Assembly: GCF_037975245.1 (NCBI RefSeq)
Contig: NC_092573.1
Coordinates: 22,537,265-22,601,264, forward strand
Direction of reading: 5' to 3'
Source: Apostichopus japonicus
Lineage: Eukaryota > Echinodermata > Holothuroidea > Aspidochirotida > Stichopodidae
Length of the DNA stretch: 64,000 nt
Made by a program: the position numbers and the translations under genes. Positions within the stretch are counted from its first letter, which is position 1. The number at the start of each line of letters is the position of its first letter. The notes beneath the pieces were generated by a model that was given only the letters and a program-made list of their open reading frames with translations, ran no database searches and had not been told where the DNA came from. Positions 58,609 through 64,000 of the stretch are shown piece by piece.

Positions 58609-59858
58609 TTGTCAACAGACGGACTATTTCATTAGTTTCACTTTGCGTTGATGTTGCTTTATCCTGACTAATTGAAGAACGATTAAGCACCTGAAATATG
58701 GAACACTGTTGCTTCAGTTCCCAAACATCTTACAAAGACAAACTTAATCACATTGTTAGTCCTACGGTAACCTCGTATGATTTAATCTTCATAGCAAGTC
58801 GTTCTGGTATTTCGTTGTGTTAAATATTCCAGTTGGTCCATACCGATCTACATGTTCAAAATTCCGTTGAAATTATCGTAAATTGAGATCACAGATGAAA
58901 CATTTCATACTCCTTTAAGCTCGTAACTCTTTGAGATCGCTGTTCCGCATTCAGAATAGCTAGTCATCCATGAATCAGGCTACTATCCTAGTGGGGGCGT
59001 ACTTAACATTTTGTTTATCGGTAGATAACACATGGATATCATCAACGCTTATATTGTATTGTTAGTTCATTGTGTTTTTTCAATTAAATGAGAGAAATCC
59101 ATCGAAAGATTCCCTTTGTTCCGAAAGACGAAATATGATTAACCGCTTTAACTAATATCATCCCACATTAAATTGTATTTTAGGTGATAGGAGGCTTAAA
59201 TTCCTAGCATTGCATTGTACGGAACATTACGACGAATCACTAATACCAGCAACAACAAAAAACATACCTTGTAATATAACTTGTACACCAAAACTTGTTT
59301 ACTTCAAAATGTAGCTAATGAACTAATTGACCCATCATTGTACTTGATATGATCTATTGTACTAAACACAAACAAACATACAAGACAAATTACAAACTAT
59401 TTTAACAGAAATTGCACAAAGGTTTTATCTACCTGATTGGAATTCAGGTTTTAATGAAGCCATACCAATTCCGTGACGAACAAATAAATCAATAAAAGTT
59501 AAAAACAAACATGAAAACGAAGAAAAAGAGAGAAACAAAATTTAAAAAACTTTAAAATAATCCAATTGAATTACAACAGAAATGCACCATTTGTAATCTG
59601 TACCGTACACGTCTGAACGTGACAACTAATTACAGCGAAAGGAAACTGAAAACAAAAACAAAGGCGCACTAACAAACAAAAGCAAACACTTTACAAACCA
59701 ATGTAGCTACAAACTGCATATATAATTTATCTGCTACTATAGCAGGCGATATGGCTAAAGCTGCTAAAACGGTAGCAAATTCTGGTCAAAGCACAACTAG
59801 AGATGCACGGCGAAACGTTGTAAAAAACACACAAATAAAGAAACTAACAAACTTGAAA
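58609..59858. other. unassigned, no gene seen
   Basis: AT-rich; A-rich runs at about 59510-59560. No ORF of note. Confidence 0.4.
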
Positions 59859-60500
59859 GTGAATTCACTGACTATATGATAGCTGAATCTTGATCAGGCA
59901 CAACACACACGCAAAAGTGAGTTCACTGACTATATGATAGTCGAAGAGGTGTATGGACAGACCTTGGTCAGACACGCACACGCACACGCACACACCCACG
60001 CAAAAGTGAGTTCACTGACTATATGATAGTCGAACAGGTGTACGGACAGACCTTGATCAGACACGTACACGCACACCCACGAAAAAGTGAGTTCACTGAC
60101 TATATGATAGTCGAACAGATGTATGCACAGACCTTAAGCAGACACGCACACGCACACCCACACAAAAGTGAGTTCACTGACTATATGATAGTCGAACAGG
60201 TGTATGCACAGACCTGAAGCAGACACGCACACGCACACCCACACAAAAGTGAGTTCACTGACTATATGATAGTCGAACAGGTGTATGGACAGACCTTGGT
60301 CAGAAACGCACACGCACACACCCACGCAAAAGTGAGTTCACTGACTATATGATAGTCGAACAGGTGTATGCACAGACCTTAAGCAGACACGCACACGCAC
60401 ACCCACACAAAAGTGAGTTCACGGACTATATGATAGTCGAACAGGTGTATGGACAGACCTTGGTCAGACACGCACACGCAAAGCCATACACACACCCACG
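59859..60500. repeat. 81-bp minisatellite, 8 copies with two alternating subtypes
   Basis: The anchor word GTGAGTTCACTGACTATATG (first copy GTGAATTC) starts at 59859, 59917, 60006, 60087, 60168, 60249, 60332 and 60413. Spacings are 58, 89, 81, 81, 81, 83 and 81 bp. Two subtypes exist: GGACAGACCTTGGTCAG (or GATCAG) and GCACAGACCTTAAGCAG (GAAGCAG in one). Each unit also has a CACACGCACACCCAC tail and the palindromic GACTATATGATAGTC. Since 81 is 27 codons, short periodic ORFs arise (60023-60217 and 60349-60708 +), but an internal TGA in the fifth unit and the 83-bp sixth unit break them. I regard them as non-coding. Confidence 0.95.
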
Positions 60501-60595
60501 CATACACGCATACACCGCATTATATAACATTGCTGTTACAATCTCATATAGATACCGCATTTTCTCCTTAGAACTCCTGAATCAGTCGATCCCAT

Positions 60596-60974
60596 CAGTG
60601 GCGGAGCGTCCATACAGTCAGGAGGGCGGATGCCCCCTGACGGACTCAAATGGACTGCTGGCGCCCTTTTCAGCTCTTTACCACTTTTTACTTATTCGCG
60701 ATTATTGACTTTTTTTATTGCGCTCTCATCTACCTATTGACATTTGTCACATTTTGTTGGTGTAATTTCGCGATGACACCTATTTATTCTTCGTTTATCT
60801 GCAAATTAGCCAGGCCCGGAAAGGGTCATTTCCGGCGATCTAGGGAGTATCTTTACTCAAAAAAATTCTATAAGCTACGCACCAACCTGTGGTGGCGCTC
60901 CGCTTAGATAGTGTCGAAAGCGCCCCTACAGACCATTCTCGCCCTCCTGACCAATACCCCTAGCTCCGCCACTG
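60596..60974. mobile_element. hAT-like MITE (TIR CAGTGGCGGAGC), second copy
   Basis: Starts CAGTGGCGGAGCGTCC, ends AGCTCCGCCACTG, with flanking 8-mers GATCCCAT (60588-60595) and AATCCCAT (60975-60982) matching at 7 of 8. It is very similar in sequence and length (379 against 389 bp) to 3104-3492 and lies in the same orientation. It contains a 12-bp loss relative to that copy (after GGTGTAATTT). ORF 60650-60907 lies inside it and is not a gene. Confidence 0.92.
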
Positions 60975-60982
60975 AATCCCAT

Positions 60983-62817
60983 TAACGTTATAGCGGACTT
61001 TGCGACCGTCTATTTTCTGTATAATAATGTCCTCTGAACGCAGACTTACGGGTAGCTGGCTATACGAACAAATAGTCAAATAACGTTCCCTTAATCTTTC
61101 AGTATATGCATCATTTAATCATATTCTTATTCTTAAAGATAAACAGTGTTTTTTGCCGAGCGCGTCAAATTTGCCCTATTATCTAGAAGCCATTGATAGC
61201 AGATAAGTCCCTAATGTAAAGCTAGTAATTCGATAAGAAATGCAGATAACCTGCCGAAAACAGCTCTTTGCACCTCCTTACAGGAAACTCTTTTCTCAAT
61301 GATTAAATTGTGGAAGCAGAGCAGGAGTTGCAAACCTTGTAATGTCCCATTTATCAGAAAGTAACTAAACAGGAAATTTCCGTCGTATTCACTCAGGCGT
61401 ATAACTGCTCACAGCAATATATCGTTGTTTAATTGAATAAACTTAGCCACCAACGGAAGCTTTTCTATAAGAAAATCAGTCAATTTTGTATTATAACAGA
61501 GACTATACATGTGATAAATGTATCCTCTTCTAAGTGACAGGGCTCTGATATTCAGGCGACTACAGGTTGAATGTTTCTGTATAGTCGGTGTATCTTTGCA
61601 TTGTGCCAAAAAAAAAAACAACCCAGTGTGTTTGCTTATGGAGTGCGGTGGGTAGTAAAATGCATTCGGACCGGACGAGAGGGGGAGAGTGATATCAGGG
61701 TGCCACAGCCAGGGAACTCGGGGTGACTCGAGGGCAGGAACCTCTTTGAAAGGGACAGGGGCAGATCGAGGGTTTTCTAAAGAAAGAAAGGCTGTGTGGG
61801 TCGTTGTGAAGGCGATTCCCATGTATGGAGGGGGTTATCCCTCAAGTAAAATCAACGCCTCGCCCACAATTGGTGAATGGGTGGAACATATTTAGAATAT
61901 AAATTAGGCTTATTGGTAGGTTTAATCACTTGGAGTGGAAAAGTTCTTCCCACGACTGAACGTTTCCCCACAAGTAGGAGGTGGAGGGGCTATGATCACA
62001 CCCCCATTGCGCACGCCACTTCTTGAGGTCCAACCGAAATTGTGGATAAAGAATATTGTTTTCTATATTTCATAGCAAACATATATTCAAATTGAGAATA
62101 CAGAAATGAGGCCCTGTGATATAAATGTCCCAGCGGCTCCACCCAACCTGACCCTTGTCGCCAGTGGTTGCATCAAGGAAACAGAAGCATTCCCCTGGCT
62201 GTGTTTTGCATTTCTAAAATGATATCAAATCATCTGTCATAATTATTAACATATAAGCTGAATTCTGTGACAATTCTAAGAGGGGTCTCTTGATGTGAAA
62301 ATAGTCCTTGACATTATTTGCTCTTTAAATGTGTATGGCATTCAGTAACAATAAACAAAGATGAAAGTGTGTGTCCAAAAGATCAAATAAGGAAGATACA
62401 AAAAAAAAAGGGAAACACAAAAAATGCCAAGAAAATGGCAAATGTCATCGTTACAATAAATGCTTAAAATGTTTGGGTTGATTGTGATTGTAATGGATAC
62501 ACGAATCAGACATTTTGAGTTCATTAATGAGGTATAGCCCGAGGATTTGTTTTAAATTCGTTATTTGATTGACCAAAGACACTGCAATATACAATCAGGG
62601 AGTTGTTATGGAATACAACTAAGAAAGAAATTTATGGACAGGGGGACCTCTCTTTGCGGAAGCCTATAGGTACTTTCACTTAATTTTTATGTAGAAACAT
62701 ATCATGAGTTTGAATATGGTGTGAAGGTCGAGTGAGGTCATTAAACCTCTAAGTCCAATGTCAACATGCCAGGGGTAAAATAAACAAGGGACCCTAATAA
62801 AATTTGATGATTGTACT
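60983..62817. other. unassigned, no gene seen
   Basis: A GC-richer patch at about 61660-61870 is open on both strands (61409-61822 -, 137 codons; 61689-61895 +). Neither product resembles a known protein. The word CACACCCCCATTGCGCACGCC near 62000 resembles eroded C-rich transposon ends but has no partner I could find. Confidence 0.35.
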
Positions 62818-63193
62818 CATAGGCGTAGGAGCCCAAGTTGATTAGGGGGGGGGGGGGCTGTAACGACTTTCCCCGAAAAAATATAACCGTTCAGCATGTG
62901 AATGTGCATATAATATAGGCATGCATCCGGAATTACATCGCATGCCAATTACATACAATCATTTGCCGTGTTTTTACCATTCCATATTGGTTATAATTTT
63001 GGGGGAAGTCGTTACAATAATAATGATAATAATAATATAAGTTTAACCATTGAAAAACACATTGCAATATGTTTTTCTTTCAGTAGGTGCCCGAAAAATT
63101 CTCAGCATATTGCCCGAATTTTCACAAAAATATTTGGTTGGGGGACGCAGCCCCCCTCCCCCAGCCCCACCCCCACAGCCTCCTACGCCTATG
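62818..63193. mobile_element. hAT-like MITE (TIR CATAGGCGTAGGAG), copy 2
   Basis: Perfect 14-bp terminal inverted repeats CATAGGCGTAGGAG / CTCCTACGCCTATG. Flanking 8-mers ATTGTACT (62810-62817) and ATAGTATT (63194-63201) match at 6 of 8. G-tract near the left end, C-rich near the right. The whole element is the inverse of 44164-44555. ORFs 62968-63207 and 63050-63250 (+) read through the end of the element and are not genes. Confidence 0.88.
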
Positions 63194-63201
63194 ATAGTAT
63201 T

Positions 63202-63657
63202 TATTGAAGATAATATGATTATCTCTATACACTTCTTCTCTGTAGTTTGAGACCACTCGTGGTATTGAAACTGACGTGTGATCTTTCGTGCTTATACAGA
63301 ATATGATATTAATTTCATCTGAAATAACCAAGTTGAGTATAATATGACAACCACTGTAGATAAGAGAATGATTTTATGTCACGCGTTAAAGTTCGTGACG
63401 TTTTTGTTCTCATGCGCACTCATGCGTACACAAACTTCCAGCATACGGTTGAATACTTTTATTGGCGCCCTTTTGGAAGTTTGCTGTCATATAACATAAT
63501 AATATCATGGTTGGAAAGAGAGAGACAGATAAAGAGAGGATAGACGAAAACAAGGTTTTGCATAAAACATAATTGAATCCTTGGATGTCATTGACAGAAT
63601 GATTTTATTTTCTCAAGTGTGGATACGGTACTAATCACTATAAGGTCGGTCGTTCAT
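63202..63657. other. unassigned, no gene seen
   Basis: No coding or repeat structure seen. Confidence 0.4.
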
Positions 63658-63897
63658 AGAAGTTTTAGAACATACTACCACAGTCTGGACAATCCGAGCT
63701 TACACGGGTAGATATTATCTGATCGCCGATTCTTTGAAATATATAAAAGTTTAAAAGATACTACCACAGTCTGGACAATCCGAGCTTATACGGGTAGATA
63801 TCATCTGATCGCCCATTCTTTGAAATATATAGAAGTTTAGAACATACTACCACAGTCTGGACAATCCGAGCTTATATGGGTAGATATTATCTACCCG
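63658..63897. repeat. 86-bp tandem repeat, ~2.7 copies
   Basis: The anchor ACTACCACAGTCTGGACAAT recurs at 63674, 63760 and 63846, an exact 86-bp period. Units also contain ACGGGTAGATATTATCTGATC. The last unit ends in the inverted pair GGGTAGATATTATCTACCC. Confidence 0.95.
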
Positions 63898-64000
63898 GCA
63901 GTAGTTTTTTCACATTATTGTTAGCGGACGGTTGCAAATGTTCTCAACAAATATCATTCTTTCCATGGAGAGAAATAGTTGCTCTTAGTTTTTACCTGTA

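Overview
This window looks like gene-poor, repeat-dense nuclear DNA from an animal. It is AT-rich, with long (AT)n arrays, a ~1.08 kb (ACAT)n/(AC)n array, tRNA-derived SINEs, and many short terminal-inverted-repeat (TIR) transposons with 8-bp target duplications. There is no long ORF, operon, rRNA or convincing tRNA gene. From memory, the repeat style (hAT-like MITEs with poly-G/C termini, SINEs with ATT tails, minisatellites) suggests a marine invertebrate, perhaps an echinoderm such as a sea cucumber. That placement is inference only. I found no coding exon I can defend. The only recognisable protein sequence is a broken C-terminal hAT transposase domain at about 2791-3077.

Layout. 1-4.1 kb: four hAT-like insertions (212-420, 1357-2357, 2571-4006, and 3104-3492 nested in the third), three or four with perfect or near-perfect 8-bp duplications. 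4.1-9 kb: a dispersed repeat (4088-4290), a 5'-truncated SINE (6101-6347), and another tRNA-derived SINE (7440-7680) that runs directly into the giant (ACAT)n array. 9-12 kb: a low-repeat stretch with regulatory-looking motifs, a short retroposon-like element (10093-10277), a 930-bp hAT-like element (10298-11227) and a 37-bp tandem repeat. 12-18 kb: mostly unassigned. 18.5-26 kb: a GGGCA minisatellite, a fold-back element, AT arrays, another hAT-like element, a (GTA)n region, two full-length copies of the ATT-tailed SINE in opposite orientations, and a 56-bp minisatellite. 26-39 kb: unassigned single-copy-looking DNA with microsatellites. 39.2-41.2 kb: a ~1 kb tandem duplication with (AT)n cores. 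41-53 kb: unassigned DNA, short tandem repeats and one hAT-like MITE (44164-44555). 52.4-57.1 kb: the second retroposon-like copy, whose middle is an inverted duplication; a hAT-like element with a perfect 8-bp duplication; a ~197-bp tandem duplication; and a fold-back element. 59.8-63.9 kb: an 81-bp minisatellite, two more hAT-like MITEs and an 86-bp tandem repeat.

There are no genes here to act together. What the window records is a series of insertions: non-autonomous hAT-like elements, at least three retroposon families, nesting, local duplication and microsatellite growth. Homology between copies at opposite ends of the window gives internal support for family calls made without a database.
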